64,000 nucleotides of DNA from assembly GCF_902753875.1 (NCBI RefSeq), contig NZ_CADDTS010000015.1, positions 1-64,000 of the forward strand. Reading direction: 5' to 3'. Positions 28,018 through 37,689 of this stretch are shown here, in pieces; position 1 is the stretch's first letter; the number at the start of each line of letters is the position of its first letter. The notes under the pieces are model-generated. The model saw nothing but the letters and a program-made list of their open reading frames with translations. It had not been told where the DNA came from and did no database searches. The position numbers and the translations under genes are program-made. Source of the DNA: Acinetobacter bouvetii. GTDB lineage: Bacteria > Pseudomonadota > Gammaproteobacteria > Pseudomonadales > Moraxellaceae.

Positions 28018-29091
28018 ATGAAAAAAACTTTACTATGTATGATGTCGTCCCTTGCTGCCCTACCTGCTATCAGCCATGCCGACTCTCCTTACTTCAGTTT
28101 ACAAGATGGTGATGGCTTTAAACGCTTTTCAGTTTCGATGGGAGTATTACATGTAATGCCCCAAGGTAAAGCTCAACCTTTCCACGTCAATACGGCAATT
28201 AATGAAGGATACGAAGCAAAGGTCGGAACAATTTCTACGCAAGCTGTTATTGATAACCGTAGTGGAAATAACAAGAATCTAGCCAATACTTTAGTGGATA
28301 TTTTAAATAAAATTGACAAGAACGGTAGCCTACCGTCATTCATGAGTGGTACTGCAAAAATTTATGGCTTAGAAAGTTGGGACAATCCAGGTACTGGCCT
28401 GGAAGCAGATGATGTCACGACCTTAGGCCTAATGAGCAATTACTTTTTTACCGATAACGTTTCCTTTGAAATGAAGGCAGGGATCCCGCCTAAAGTTGAT
28501 TTGCAAGGAAAAGGAAAAATCTATGCACCATTTTCTGCAATATCAAGTCCTTTAGCATCCAGCTTGATTGGTAAAATTGACTTACAAAATGACATGCTTA
28601 TTACCGATTTAGAAGCCTATGGTCCTGCAGCGACTGCACGTGCCTGGACCCCTGCCTTTGAATTCCAATACCACTTTGGTAAAACCGGGGTTAACAAGTT
28701 TCGCCCCTATGTCGGCTTAGGGGTCATGTATGCTTATTTTAATGAACTGGAAATTAACCCACGTACAGAACAAGACTTGATTTCAGCAGGTCATATGATT
28801 GCCAATATCAAAGATAATAAGGCTGGTGCCGCTTTAGATGGTACGAAAAGTTCCGCAAATCCGAAAGTTGAACTGGATGCAACCGATGCAATTGCACCTA
28901 TAGCTACCGTAGGTTTTACTTATGACATTAATGATCGCTGGTTTGCCGTTGGCTCACTTTCCTATGCCCATATGAAAAATGAAACTACGATTACCGTCAC
29001 AGATGCCACTCACGGCGAATTAATTCGCTCTAAAGCCGATATTGAAATTAATCCTTTATTGGCCTATGCCGGTGTAGGTATTCGCTTCTAA
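28018..29091 (+). CDS. OmpW-family outer-membrane protein
   Basis: A secreted beta-barrel of 357 residues. The signal peptide is MKKTLLCMMSSLAALPAISHA. The barrel ends with YAGVGIRF, a terminal Phe that the BAM complex recognises. OmpW-like strands include MSNYFFTDNVSFEMKAGIPP, FEFQYHFG and RPYVGLGVMYAYF. It is longer than E. coli OmpW (about 210), with extra loop sequence near residues 60-125 and 260-295. OmpW proteins form narrow hydrophobic channels, but the substrate here is unknown. The start at 28018 is fixed by GGAG at 28008-28011; a GTG start 16 codons earlier would mask the signal peptide. Confidence 0.85.
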   Translation: MKKTLLCMMSSLAALPAISHADSPYFSLQDGDGFKRFSVSMGVLHVMPQGKAQPFHVNTAINEGYEAKVGTISTQAVIDNRSGNNKNLANTLVDILNKIDKNGSLPSFMSGTAKIYGLESWDNPGTGLEADDVTTLGLMSNYFFTDNVSFEMKAGIPPKVDLQGKGKIYAPFSAISSPLASSLIGKIDLQNDMLITDLEAYGPAATARAWTPAFEFQYHFGKTGVNKFRPYVGLGVMYAYFNELEINPRTEQDLISAGHMIANIKDNKAGAALDGTKSSANPKVELDATDAIAPIATVGFTYDINDRWFAVGSLSYAHMKNETTITVTDATHGELIRSKADIEINPLLAYAGVGIRF

Positions 29092-29104
29092 ATTTTCAAA
29101 CATC

Positions 29105-29134
29105 AAAAAGACGGCTTTATGTCGTCTTTTTTTT
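29105..29134 (+). terminator. Terminator of the OmpW-like gene
   Basis: AAAAGACG and CGTCTTTT flank a 9-nt loop and run into a long T tract, 14 bp after the stop codon. Confidence 0.85.
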
Positions 29135-29247
29135 CATTTGAAAATTTTGCATAACTTAATTTTATCGTTTGTTTAAGTTTTATTTAATCGCTTAGCCGTG
29201 CAGAATCTACTAACATAGCGTCATCGCCAACCATACATGGATCAAAT

Positions 29248-30462
29248 ATGTCAGACACCCGCTTTTCCAAACCTCTGATTTACATGTTAATTGGGAGCGC
29301 CATCATTTTGGCTTTGTCATTGGGTGTACGGCATGCATTTGGCTTATATCTGGTTCCCATGAGTGATGAATTTGGCTGGGGACATAATGTTTTCAGCCTA
29401 GCAATTGCCATGCAAAACCTGATTTGGGGTGCAGTACAGCCGGTGACTGGTGCGTTTGCCGATAAATATGGCAGTAAAATTGTTGTCGCTGTAGGTGGTG
29501 CTTTATATACACTGGGATTACTGCTCATGGCCGTGAGTTCCAGCGGCTGGATGCTGAATTTAAGTGTGGGTTTAATTCTAGGACTGGCACTGTCCGCCAC
29601 TTCTTTTCCCGTGCTACTGTCTGCGGTAGGACGTGCCGCCCATCCTGAAAAACGCAGTCTGGCGATGGGTATTGCCAGTGCAGCAGGCTCTTTTGGGCAG
29701 TTTATTATGTTGCCTTCGACCCTGCTCTTGTTACAAAGTATGGGCTGGTCGGCAGCGCTAGTGGTGAGTGCCATTTTGATTGCTTTAATCATTCCACTGG
29801 CCTGGACCCTTAAAGCACCTGCTTATACACCTCTAAATTCATCTATCAGCGCTAACATGCCAGCATTAAGCATGAAAGAAATTCTGCTGATTGCCAAAAA
29901 TCACAAACCGTTCTGGTTCCTGTCTCTGGGTTTCTTTGTCTGCGGCTTTCAGGTGGTCTTTATTGGCATTCACTTACCCGGCTATCTGATTGATCATGGC
30001 TTTGATGCTACCACGGGCACCGTATTTCTGGCCTTGGTTGGACTGTTCAATATTGTAGGAACTTATACTGCAGGCTGGCTCGGTGGAAAATATTCCAAGC
30101 CTTATCTGCTGATGGGCTTATACGGCTTGCGCGGTATAGCCATTATTGCCTTTTTATTGCTTCCACTGAGCACATGGACAATTTACGCTTTTGGCATCAT
30201 TATGGGTTTACTGTGGTTATCTACGGTTCCCCTTACCAATGGCATCGTGGCCAATATGTTTGGGATAAAATATCTGTCCATGCTCAGTGGCATCGTGTTT
30301 TTTACCCATCAGGTCGGCTCGTTCTTTGGTGGATGGTTGGGTGGCGTGAATCATGACATGACCGGCAACTACAATATGGTCTGGGTAATTTCGATCTTAC
30401 TGAGTTTACTGGGGATAGTGGTTCATTTCTTTGTTAATGAGGAGCATGTTGTTCATGACTGA
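29248..30462 (+). CDS. MFS transporter
   Basis: A 12-helix carrier of 404 residues. The loop after helix 2 has GAFADKYGSKIVV, the MFS signature, and the second half has GWLGGKYSKPYLLMGLYGLRG. Helix 1 ends in RHAFGLYLVPMSDEFGW, a pattern common in monocarboxylate or oxalate-formate type MFS proteins. The substrate cannot be assigned. Its 3' end overlaps by 8 bp a 44-codon reading frame for a single-helix protein, which suggests coupled translation. Separate transcription unit with a probable promoter in 29135-29247. Confidence 0.85.
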   Translation: MSDTRFSKPLIYMLIGSAIILALSLGVRHAFGLYLVPMSDEFGWGHNVFSLAIAMQNLIWGAVQPVTGAFADKYGSKIVVAVGGALYTLGLLLMAVSSSGWMLNLSVGLILGLALSATSFPVLLSAVGRAAHPEKRSLAMGIASAAGSFGQFIMLPSTLLLLQSMGWSAALVVSAILIALIIPLAWTLKAPAYTPLNSSISANMPALSMKEILLIAKNHKPFWFLSLGFFVCGFQVVFIGIHLPGYLIDHGFDATTGTVFLALVGLFNIVGTYTAGWLGGKYSKPYLLMGLYGLRGIAIIAFLLLPLSTWTIYAFGIIMGLLWLSTVPLTNGIVANMFGIKYLSMLSGIVFFTHQVGSFFGGWLGGVNHDMTGNYNMVWVISILLSLLGIVVHFFVNEEHVVHD

Positions 30463-30589
30463 TTCTATGCTTGGACTCAAAATCTCGATTGCAGCAGCGA
30501 TTGGCCTGTTATTGGTCATCGCTATTGTACTTTGGATCAAAACCCCGCAACTGTTTGAGTATTTCAATCAGGCTTTCTGTCCACATTAA
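30455..30589 (+). CDS. Tiny single-pass membrane protein overlapping the MFS gene
   Basis: A 44-residue protein starting inside the last codons of the MFS gene (ATG 30455, MFS stop 30460-30462). It has GAGGAG at 30439-30444, 10 nt upstream, a good ribosome site. A central helix (residues 11-27, rich in Ile, Ala, Leu and Val) is followed by a short polar tail ending in FCPH. The overlap and ribosome site argue that it is translated together with the transporter, perhaps as an accessory subunit. An alternative in-frame ATG at 30446 is too close to the ribosome site. I do not recognise a family. Confidence 0.6.
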   Translation: MTDSMLGLKISIAAAIGLLLVIAIVLWIKTPQLFEYFNQAFCPH

Positions 30590-30925
30590 TGCTTAAAAAA
30601 AAGCACTTTAAATAGCCTGCTTTTGCCTTTTATATTGAAACTCTAATCAGGTCTGTTACTAATTCATCTATGATTGCAACCATGAGTATTTCGAGATCAT
30701 CAGCTTAGCCTGCATTCAGTAAAACGCGAGAGCCTTGTAAACACTCAACCATTTAAAATCCATAAAAAATGATGATGCATGTAGTGTCATCTCATTGACA
30801 ATTAAAAGCATTAATCTTTGCCATTGAATGTATACTCGATTCAATGGCTTTTAAGCAGTTGGCCTTTTTAAATACTTCACACCAAAAAATAATTAACTTC
30901 TAACCTATTGATTATTATCATTGTT
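30590..30925. other. Intergenic region upstream of chrA with one inverted repeat
   Basis: About 335 bp without a credible gene. GCCATTGAAT (30820-30829) and ATTCAATGGC (30839-30848) form a perfect 10-bp inverted repeat with a 9-nt loop, followed by TTTTAAG. It lies about 80 bp before the chrA start and could be a leader hairpin, a weak terminator or an operator. Confidence 0.55.
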
Positions 30926-32152
30926 ATGACATCTTTATCTTATTTCAAGCTGTTTCAAATTTTCTTTAAACTGGGCTGTACCTCATTTGGTGGCCCGGCA
31001 GCTCATCTGGTGTTTTTTTATCAGCGTTTTGTGCAACAGCTTAAATATTTAGATGAACAGCAATATGCCCATCTGTTGGCCTTGGCGCAAATTTTACCGG
31101 GCCCGACCAGCAGCCAAATGGGGATCGCTATCGGCTATCAGCTAAAAGGTTATCGTGGTGCACTGCTGGCATGGCTCGGTTTTACCTTGCCTTCCGTCCT
31201 GCTTATGAGTCTGGCTGCCATTATTGGGCTTAAGCTGACTGACTATTTGTCTACCCATTTTTTTCATGTGATTCAACTGATTGTGTTTAGCGTGGTGGTC
31301 TGGGCCTTTTGGCAAATGTTGCGTAGTTTTTGTAAAGACCAATGGCAATATATATTAATGCTGCTATCTGGCTTATTTATCTATGTGGTACCACTCAGCA
31401 TCAATCAGGTTTTAGTAATTTTTTTTGGTGCTATAGCCGGACTGATTTATCTGCACTATTTTCCGCAAAAAAGCACCTTCAAACCTGTTGCTCGCATATC
31501 AAGAACATCCCAAAAATCCTTTGCCTATATCTGGTTGATTTTATTTGCCTTGCCATTTTTGCTTGTTCCAGCATTACAGCAATTTTTCCCTAATATATGG
31601 CTAGACAGTTTTGCAGGCTTTTACCGCACTGCCTCTCTAGTCTTTGGTGGCGGGCATATTATTTTGCCATTTTTACAGCAGGACTTTGTCGCTTCAGGTT
31701 TAGTCTCTCAGCAGCATTTTGATCTAGGTTATGCGATTGCCCAACTGATGCCCGGCCCTTTATTCAGTTTTGCCAGCTACATCGGCGCTTTATTGCCTTT
31801 AAGTTCATCCACCAGCTTCAATGCTGCTTTTGCGACGGTGGTGATTTTTTTGCCTTCTTTTTTACTGATCTTTGGCGCTCTACCCTACTGGTCGTGTTTA
31901 ATGCAACTGCCACGTTTATTTCATGCTTTGGCTGGCATTAATGCGGCTGTGGTGGGCTTGTTATTATGTCTGGTGGTGCAGATGGGACAGAAATATGTAC
32001 TGTCTGGCTTAGATGTGGTTTTTATTATTGCCGTCATTTTCTGCCTTAAAAGCAAAATTCCCGTCTGGCTAACTTTAATCAGCAGTTTCTTTAGCTTTTA
32101 TGGTCTTTTATGGCTATTGAATCATTATTCCATTTTTACATTCAGCCCATGA
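30926..32152 (+). CDS. chrA: Chromate transporter ChrA family
   Basis: A membrane protein of 408 residues in the long CHR family, which exports chromate. Two homologous halves are visible. The N-half has GCTSFGGPAAHLVFF and LAQILPGPTSSQMGIAIG. The C-half has FGGGHIILPFLQQDFV and QLMPGPLFSFASYIG. Paired FGG and PGP motifs are the family hallmark. About 10-12 helices. I chose ATG 30926 over the TTG six codons upstream. A Cys-rich copper-binding protein follows 174 bp later, hinting at a metal-resistance cluster, though the two may be separate units. Confidence 0.88.
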   Translation: MTSLSYFKLFQIFFKLGCTSFGGPAAHLVFFYQRFVQQLKYLDEQQYAHLLALAQILPGPTSSQMGIAIGYQLKGYRGALLAWLGFTLPSVLLMSLAAIIGLKLTDYLSTHFFHVIQLIVFSVVVWAFWQMLRSFCKDQWQYILMLLSGLFIYVVPLSINQVLVIFFGAIAGLIYLHYFPQKSTFKPVARISRTSQKSFAYIWLILFALPFLLVPALQQFFPNIWLDSFAGFYRTASLVFGGGHIILPFLQQDFVASGLVSQQHFDLGYAIAQLMPGPLFSFASYIGALLPLSSSTSFNAAFATVVIFLPSFLLIFGALPYWSCLMQLPRLFHALAGINAAVVGLLLCLVVQMGQKYVLSGLDVVFIIAVIFCLKSKIPVWLTLISSFFSFYGLLWLLNHYSIFTFSP

Positions 32153-32326
32153 AATCCAGTGATCTAATAACGACATATTTGAACTTGTATGCTTTATATG
32201 TGTAGCATTCACTTACTGAAAGCGGACACTTGTTACCTTAAATCACTCAATCTTGCTATTGTCTTGTTCTATTTCTAATTAGTCTATTTAAATCACCATT
32301 TTAAACCTTATGATCAGGTAAATAGC

Positions 32327-32656
32327 ATGAACATACTCAGTTTTCCAGATTGCGTTCATCTGTGTATGACCTGTTCTTTAACCTGTACCAGCTGTGCATC
32401 TGCCTGTCTGAATGAAAATGATATAGAAATGATGCGCGAATGTATTAATCGTTGTCTGGACTGTGCTGATATGTGTCAATTGTGTGCCCGCTCGGAACAA
32501 AGACCTTCTGCATTCATACAGGAAATCTGTCAGCTATGCGCACAAATGTGCGATTACTGCGCCAAAGAATGCAGTAAACATGAAGCTGAACATTGCCAGC
32601 AATGCGCTGAAACCTGCCGTCAATGTGCAGCAGAATGCCGAAAAATGGCTGCCTAG
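32327..32656 (+). CDS. Cys-rich four-helix bundle copper-binding protein (DUF326, Csp-like)
   Basis: A protein of 109 residues with 21 cysteines, mostly as CxxC and CxxxC at helical spacing (C9, C13, C16, C20, C23, C27, C39, C43, C46, C50, C53, C68, C71, C75, C78, C82, C90, C93, C97, C100, C104). This is the pattern of the copper storage proteins Csp, whose helices line a core that holds many Cu(I) ions. No signal peptide is present, so it resembles cytosolic Csp3. The start ATG follows ATCAGGTAAATAGC with AGG about 10 nt upstream. Confidence 0.9.
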   Translation: MNILSFPDCVHLCMTCSLTCTSCASACLNENDIEMMRECINRCLDCADMCQLCARSEQRPSAFIQEICQLCAQMCDYCAKECSKHEAEHCQQCAETCRQCAAECRKMAA

Positions 32657-32719
32657 CTTCAATGCTCCACAAAATTCCAAGTTCCACATATGCAAAATAT
32701 TATTTTGCAGGCACATATA

Positions 32720-32752
32720 AAAAAACCCGCAAGCATGCACTCACGGGTTTTT
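32720..32752. terminator. Bidirectional terminator between the Csp gene and sthA
   Basis: AACCCG (32724-32729) pairs with CGGGTT (32744-32749), with an A-run before and a T-run after. It sits between two converging genes. Confidence 0.8.
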
Positions 32753-32771
32753 AGCCTCAATGAGACAACAC

Positions 32772-34187
32772 TTAGAACAGACGGTTCATACCATTCAATG
32801 TTGCAACACGATAAGCTTCCGCCATGGTCGGATAGTTAAAGGTAGTTTCTACAAAATACTTAATGGTGTTATTTGGACTATTCATTACGGCTTGACCAAT
32901 GTGAATAATCTCAGCAGCGTTATTACCAAAGCAATGAACCCCTAAAACTTCCAGCGTGTCACGGTGGAACAGAATCTTCAATTCACCAACCGTATCACCA
33001 GTAATTTGCGCACGAGCCAAATGACGGAAAGATGCCTGACCCACTTCATAAGGAATTTTTTCTTCAGTCAGTTGCTGTTCAGTCTTACCAATTGATGAAA
33101 TTTCCGGAATGGTATAAATACCTGTTGGAATATCCGTCACTGGTGCAACGTCTTTCTCCCCGCTCATGTTTGCACCTGCACAACGACCTTGGTCATAAGC
33201 AGCAGAAGCCAGCGATGGCCAGCCAATCACGTCACCCGCAGCGAAAATATTATCCACTTCAGTCTGGTACTTGTCGTTGACCGTCAACTGACCGCGGCTG
33301 TTGGGTTTGATCCCTACATTTTCCAGACCTAAACCATCGGTATTCCCTGAACGGCCGTTACACCACAAAATGGCGTCAGCTTTAATTTTCTTACCGCTTT
33401 GCAGATGCAAGACTACGTGATCATCAAAAGTTTCCAGATGTTCAATTTGTTCATTGTGACGAATCAACACACCCTGTTCACGCAAGTGATAAGACAGCGC
33501 ATCTGAAATTTCATCGTCCAGATAGCTGAGCAATTTAGGCTGGGTATTAATCAAATCTACTTTATGATCCAAACCAATAAAGATGGATGCATATTCACAA
33601 CCAATGACCCCTGCACCATAAATGATGATTTTCTTGATCGAGAAATCCAGATCCAGAATCTTGTCTGAATCAAATACACGTGGATGGTTAAAATCAAGCA
33701 CAGAAGGACGATACGGACGTGAACCTGTCGCAATCACCAACTGTTTGAAACTTAAAGTTTCAGTAATGCCGTCCGGACTGAACACCAAGATGGTATTTGG
33801 ATCTTGAATATAAGCACGGCCATGATAGATATCAATTTTGTTGCGGTCATAAAAGCGCGAGTGGGTATCGACTTGCAGCTGAATGACTTTGTGTGCATTG
33901 CGCAGCACCTGTTTCATGGTGAACTGTTTCCATTCACCCACTTTTTGAAACATCGGATCACGTTGGTAACGTAAGATACTTGATACAGTTTGACGTAATG
34001 CTTTACTTGGAATAGTACCTACGTGTGTACAGTTACCACCTAACTGATCACGCATATCCACAATTGCAACACGCTTGCCAGATTTAGCAAGTTTCATTGC
34101 CGCGCCTTCACCCGCAGGGCCTGAACCGAGAACTACCGCATCGTATTTAACGAAAGTTCCACTAATGACCTCTTTTTTACGTGGCAT
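32772..34187 (-). CDS. sthA: Si-specific soluble NAD(P)+ transhydrogenase
   Basis: A flavoprotein of 471 residues that transfers hydride between NADPH and NAD+, mainly to dispose of excess NADPH. The FAD motif is [10 protein letters not shown] (about residues 21-30). In the usual disulfide position, [13 protein letters not shown] keeps C53 but has Thr at 58, the difference that separates SthA from dihydrolipoamide dehydrogenase. The second dinucleotide motif is [14 protein letters not shown]. Cytoplasmic. Divergent from lipA, with about 195 bp between the coding regions. Confidence 0.95.
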   Translation of the reverse strand: MPRKKEVISGTFVKYDAVVLGSGPAGEGAAMKLAKSGKRVAIVDMRDQLGGNCTHVGTIPSKALRQTVSSILRYQRDPMFQKVGEWKQFTMKQVLRNAHKVIQLQVDTHSRFYDRNKIDIYHGRAYIQDPNTILVFSPDGITETLSFKQLVIATGSRPYRPSVLDFNHPRVFDSDKILDLDFSIKKIIIYGAGVIGCEYASIFIGLDHKVDLINTQPKLLSYLDDEISDALSYHLREQGVLIRHNEQIEHLETFDDHVVLHLQSGKKIKADAILWCNGRSGNTDGLGLENVGIKPNSRGQLTVNDKYQTEVDNIFAAGDVIGWPSLASAAYDQGRCAGANMSGEKDVAPVTDIPTGIYTIPEISSIGKTEQQLTEEKIPYEVGQASFRHLARAQITGDTVGELKILFHRDTLEVLGVHCFGNNAAEIIHIGQAVMNSPNNTIKYFVETTFNYPTMAEAYRVATLNGMNRLF

Positions 34188-34334
34188 TCAACGCTCCTAT
34201 CTTCAATATTGGTCTATCTTGGCTATATTATGACGCAAATACTCTCTTTTTTCTGTATTTACCTCACATATATTAAGTGATGACTACATTTATTAAATGA
34301 ATATCCTTTTTACCCCATTTAGATTCAAGTCCGT

Positions 34335-34340
34335 TATAAT
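34335..34340 (+). promoter_or_regulatory. Probable -10 element of the lipA promoter
   Basis: A perfect TATAAT lies 56 bp upstream of the lipA ATG. No good -35 hexamer is at 16-18 bp upstream, so the call rests on the -10 box and position alone. Confidence 0.4.
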
Positions 34341-34396
34341 AAAAGCACTATCAAGTCTAGTATCTCCCCCGTCAAAAAACAGTGGAAAAGTTGAAT

Positions 34397-35410
34397 ATGT
34401 CTGAAAACCGTAAACCTGAACAGGGTGTCAAACTTCGTGGCGCAGAGAAAGTCGCTCGTATTCCTGTAAAAGTTGTACCTACGGTTGAAACGCCACGTAA
34501 ACCGGATTGGATTCGGGTGAAAATGGCGGCACCAGATGAAGTTCAACGTATTAAAACAACGTTACGTGCACAAAAACTGCATACGGTCTGTGAAGAAGCC
34601 GCATGCCCAAACCTGCCTGAATGCTTTGGTGGCGGTACTGCAACCTTTATGATCATGGGTGACATCTGTACCCGTCGCTGCCCGTTCTGTGATGTAGCCC
34701 ATGGCCGTCCAAATGCGCTGGATCCGGATGAACCGCGTCACATGGCAGAAACCATTGCCAATCTGGGTTTGAAATATGCGGTGATCACTTCCGTTGACCG
34801 TGATGACCTTCGAGATGGTGGTGCACAACATTTTGTCGATTGTATTAAAGAAGCACGTGATTTAAGTCCAAAAACACTGCTTGAAATTTTGGTTCCGGAT
34901 TTCCGTGGTCGTATGGATGTGGCGCTGCGCATCATGACCGAATGCCCACCTGACGTATTTAACCACAACATTGAAACTGTGCCGCGTTTGTATAAAGCCA
35001 TGCGTCCAGGTTCTGACTATCAGCACTCTTTAGATTTATTGAAAATGTTTAAAGAATACTGCCCAGACGTTCCAACCAAATGTGGTTTGATGGTCGGTAT
35101 TGGTGAAACTGAAGAAGAAGTCATTGCGCTATTAGATGACTTAAAAGCACACGATGTCGATTACGTCACCATTGGTCAGTATCTACAACCTTCAAAAGAA
35201 CATGCACCGATTGACCGTTTCGTAACACCAGAAGAATTTGAACGCTATACTGCACATGGTCAAAAGCTTGGATTCAAGAATATCTGGGCCGCGCCGATGG
35301 TTCGTTCAAGCTACTTTGCAGACCGTCAGTATTATGGTGAACCAGTTCCTGCGGTACGTCGCAAAACCGATCCTGCCAAAAAAATCGCTGTTCAGACCAT
35401 TGAAGCTTAA
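34397..35410 (+). CDS. lipA: Lipoyl synthase
   Basis: A radical-SAM enzyme that inserts two sulfur atoms into octanoylated carrier domains to make lipoyl cofactors. The auxiliary [4Fe-4S] cluster cysteines are C65, C70 and C76 ([12 protein letters not shown]), and the SAM cluster is C91-x3-C95-x2-C98 (CTRRCPFC). The C-terminal RSSY motif (VRSSYFAD) supplies the serine ligand. The length of 337 residues from ATG 34397 fits. A GTG five codons earlier is less likely, because GGAAAAG lies about 8 nt before the chosen ATG. Confidence 0.97.
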   Translation: MSENRKPEQGVKLRGAEKVARIPVKVVPTVETPRKPDWIRVKMAAPDEVQRIKTTLRAQKLHTVCEEAACPNLPECFGGGTATFMIMGDICTRRCPFCDVAHGRPNALDPDEPRHMAETIANLGLKYAVITSVDRDDLRDGGAQHFVDCIKEARDLSPKTLLEILVPDFRGRMDVALRIMTECPPDVFNHNIETVPRLYKAMRPGSDYQHSLDLLKMFKEYCPDVPTKCGLMVGIGETEEEVIALLDDLKAHDVDYVTIGQYLQPSKEHAPIDRFVTPEEFERYTAHGQKLGFKNIWAAPMVRSSYFADRQYYGEPVPAVRRKTDPAKKIAVQTIEA

Positions 35411-35440
35411 TTAAAACCAAGCTTCAAACCCGTCTGATGA

Positions 35441-35475
35441 ATGCCAATCTAAGACCCTTAGATTGGCATTTTTAT
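35441..35475 (+). terminator. Terminator of lipA
   Basis: ATGCCAATCTAAG (35441-35453) and CTTAGATTGGCAT (35457-35469) are perfect 13-bp complements around ACC, followed by T residues. Confidence 0.9.
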
Positions 35476-35498
35476 TTCCAGTTTAAAAATGATCGACC

Positions 35499-35533
35499 AT
35501 AAAAAATCCCCTATTGAGCTAGAGGATTTTCTA
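35499..35533 (-). terminator. Probable terminator downstream of miaE
   Basis: On the minus strand AAAATCC (35530-35524 read as complement) pairs with GGATTTTTT over a loop of about 14 nt. The loop is long and partly self-complementary, so it is weaker than the neighbouring lipA terminator, but it is in the right place, 25-60 bp past the miaE stop. Confidence 0.6.
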
Positions 35534-35556
35534 AATCAAACAACTACTTCAAAAAC

Positions 35557-36210
35557 TTAAGCCGTTTGATGTGGCACACCGCTATGGAAACGGAACGTGC
35601 TATCTTCAGACAGGATAAGATTCTTTTCCACTTCACGAATATGCTCAATACGTCCCTGAATATCTTCTTCCGGGTCTTTCATCTTAGAGGTTTTGGCCAC
35701 ATCCAAAGCCAGTGCCAGATAGTCTTCATAATGGCGCGATTCAGACTTCAGCAGGTAACGGTAATAACGCCCCAGTTCATCATCAACGAGTGGTGCAAGC
35801 GCATAAAAACGTTCGCAGGAACGCGCTTCCACAAAAGCACCGATAATCAGCACATCAATCAGTGCTTCAGGTTCATAAGTGCGGATTTCCTTACGCAGAA
35901 TGCCTGCATAACGCCCTGCGCTCACCGCTTTCCATTCTTGTCCACGTTTCGACATGAATTCCAGCACCTGCTCATAATGCAGCATTTCTTCGCGTACCAG
36001 CTGTGCCAACTTGACCTGCAAATCGGTAAAAAAGCTGTAGCGAAACATCAGGTTCATGGCCGTTCCGGCGGCTTTTTTCTCACAATTGGCATGATCCTGC
36101 ATGAGCAGCTCAAGATTATTTAATGCTTCATCTAGCCATGCTTTGGGTGTTTCACATCCCAAGAAGCCAATGACTGGCTTCATGAGATCATCATAATTTG
36201 TTAATGACAT
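35557..36210 (-). CDS. miaE: tRNA-(ms2io6A) hydroxylase MiaE
   Basis: A non-heme diiron monooxygenase of 217 residues that hydroxylates the isopentenyl group of ms2i6A37 in tRNA. Diiron ligands are visible in VREEMLHYEQVLEFM, EARSCERFYAL and SESRHYEDYLAL. It is the last gene of the minus-strand block, 11 bp after pdxJ, so it is probably cotranscribed with it. The arrangement adds a tRNA modification gene to a block already dealing with ribosome, RNA and translation functions. Confidence 0.92.
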   Translation of the reverse strand: MSLTNYDDLMKPVIGFLGCETPKAWLDEALNNLELLMQDHANCEKKAAGTAMNLMFRYSFFTDLQVKLAQLVREEMLHYEQVLEFMSKRGQEWKAVSAGRYAGILRKEIRTYEPEALIDVLIIGAFVEARSCERFYALAPLVDDELGRYYRYLLKSESRHYEDYLALALDVAKTSKMKDPEEDIQGRIEHIREVEKNLILSEDSTFRFHSGVPHQTA

Positions 36211-36221
36211 AATCTAAAAAC

Positions 36222-36947
36222 TTATCTCGCTGCTTTGATGGCAGCTTTCATCTGTTGAACGGCTTGAGCCAAACCGACAAATACTGCATCAGCAATAATC
36301 GAATGACCAATATTGAGTTCATGGATTTGTGGAATTTGTGCAATTGCAGTGACATTTTCCAGATTCAAACCGTGACCTGCATTTACAATCAGACCTTTAG
36401 CCGCTGCATATTCAGCACCTTTGACAATACGCTCCAGCTCATGTTGCTGTGCTTCTGCAGTTTCAGCATCGGCATAGGCACCGGTATGTAACTCAATAGT
36501 TGGTGCACCGCAAGCCACCGCGGCATCAATCTGTTCAATGTCCGCATCAATAAATAAAGACACATCACAACCAATGGCAGACAAGGCTTGAGTGGCCGCT
36601 TTGACATCTTCAAAATGACCCACCACATCCAGGCCACCTTCAGTGGTTACTTCCTGACGCTTTTCTGGCACAAAGCATACGTGATGCGGCTTGATTTCTT
36701 TGGCAAATTCCACCATTTCAGGAGTCACCGCCATTTCCAGGTTCATATGAGTTTTTAAAACCGGACGCATACGACGCACATCGTCGTCCTGAATATGACG
36801 ACGGTCTTCACGCAAATGTAAGGTAATCCCTTCTGCACCCGCCTGTTCGCAAATTAAAGCAGCATTCACCGGATCTGGATAACTAGTTCCGCGTGCCTGT
36901 CGCAATGTCGCCACATGGTCAATATTTACACCCAGCAATGCAGCCAT
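36222..36947 (-). CDS. pdxJ: Pyridoxine 5'-phosphate synthase
   Basis: Condenses deoxyxylulose 5-phosphate with 3-amino-1-phosphohydroxyacetone to pyridoxine 5'-phosphate in DXP-dependent vitamin B6 synthesis. A TIM barrel of 241 residues. The start [39 protein letters not shown] and the phosphate-binding C-terminal [16 protein letters not shown] are family signatures. It follows recO by 25 bp, the standard gamma-proteobacterial order recO-pdxJ. Confidence 0.97.
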   Translation of the reverse strand: MAALLGVNIDHVATLRQARGTSYPDPVNAALICEQAGAEGITLHLREDRRHIQDDDVRRMRPVLKTHMNLEMAVTPEMVEFAKEIKPHHVCFVPEKRQEVTTEGGLDVVGHFEDVKAATQALSAIGCDVSLFIDADIEQIDAAVACGAPTIELHTGAYADAETAEAQQHELERIVKGAEYAAAKGLIVNAGHGLNLENVTAIAQIPQIHELNIGHSIIADAVFVGLAQAVQQMKAAIKAAR

Positions 36948-36972
36948 AATAATGTCCTAACGATGTTTAAAA

Positions 36973-37677
36973 TTAAGATTGTGTATTCTGAATCCACAAT
37001 TGACGGCTTTTCAGCGGTCGCTCTCCCAACAGAGAGGTAATGATCTGCCGATACAGTTTAGCCAACAATTGTAACTGCTCACGATTGAAATCCCTACCCT
37101 TTTCATAATCACGCATCGACAGAATCTGCTGTCCCAATAAAGTCGAACGTGACTGTTGCACGGTGGGGATAAAACCGTCATTGAGCTGAAACAGATAAGA
37201 TTGTGATTCCTGAATCTCGTGTTGCTGAGCATCTACCGTAAAATCAAGCGCATAACCCAGCTCTTCTAAAAGTGCATGTTCGAACTGACGTAGAATCTGT
37301 CTTAAGAAAAGATCTGGATGCTCCTGCTGTGCCAATTGTTGCAATTGCTGCAAAGTCTGATGATATTGCACAAAAGTTTGCGGCATTTCCACTTCAACTG
37401 GACACAAACGCAGAATAATTTCATTCAGATAAAAACCGGAAAAGAAAGCATCGCCAAAAAAGAAAATTGGCTGATTGACAATTTCCAGTTTGGTCAAATT
37501 TTTAAGTTCAGATTTGCCGGAAGCTTGTACGCAAATGGGCTGGTATTGCGGCGGTGGCGTTTGTCTTAAAATTCCATCCACGCGGCCATGCTCCTGCGTA
37601 AACAGATGCACAATATGACTGCGTTCACGGTATTTTCGATGATGGATTAAATAACCATGCAAGAGTTCATTTCGCAT
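36973..37677 (-). CDS. recO: DNA repair protein RecO
   Basis: A mediator of RecFOR recombinational repair that anneals single strands and loads RecA. The N-terminal OB fold begins MRNELLHGYLIHHRKYRERSHIVHLFTQEHGRVDGILR. The C-terminal helical domain contains LEELGYALDF. There are no zinc cysteines, as in other gamma-proteobacterial RecO. The length of 234 residues is normal. It lies between a small lipoprotein gene and pdxJ. Confidence 0.94.
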   Translation of the reverse strand: MRNELLHGYLIHHRKYRERSHIVHLFTQEHGRVDGILRQTPPPQYQPICVQASGKSELKNLTKLEIVNQPIFFFGDAFFSGFYLNEIILRLCPVEVEMPQTFVQYHQTLQQLQQLAQQEHPDLFLRQILRQFEHALLEELGYALDFTVDAQQHEIQESQSYLFQLNDGFIPTVQQSRSTLLGQQILSMRDYEKGRDFNREQLQLLAKLYRQIITSLLGERPLKSRQLWIQNTQS

Positions 37678-37689
37678 GAATAACTCTAT

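Noticed and set aside
27903..28112. A 69-codon frame overlapping the start of the OmpW-like gene
   Set aside because: It runs out of frame over the well-supported signal peptide and ribosome site of the OmpW-like gene.
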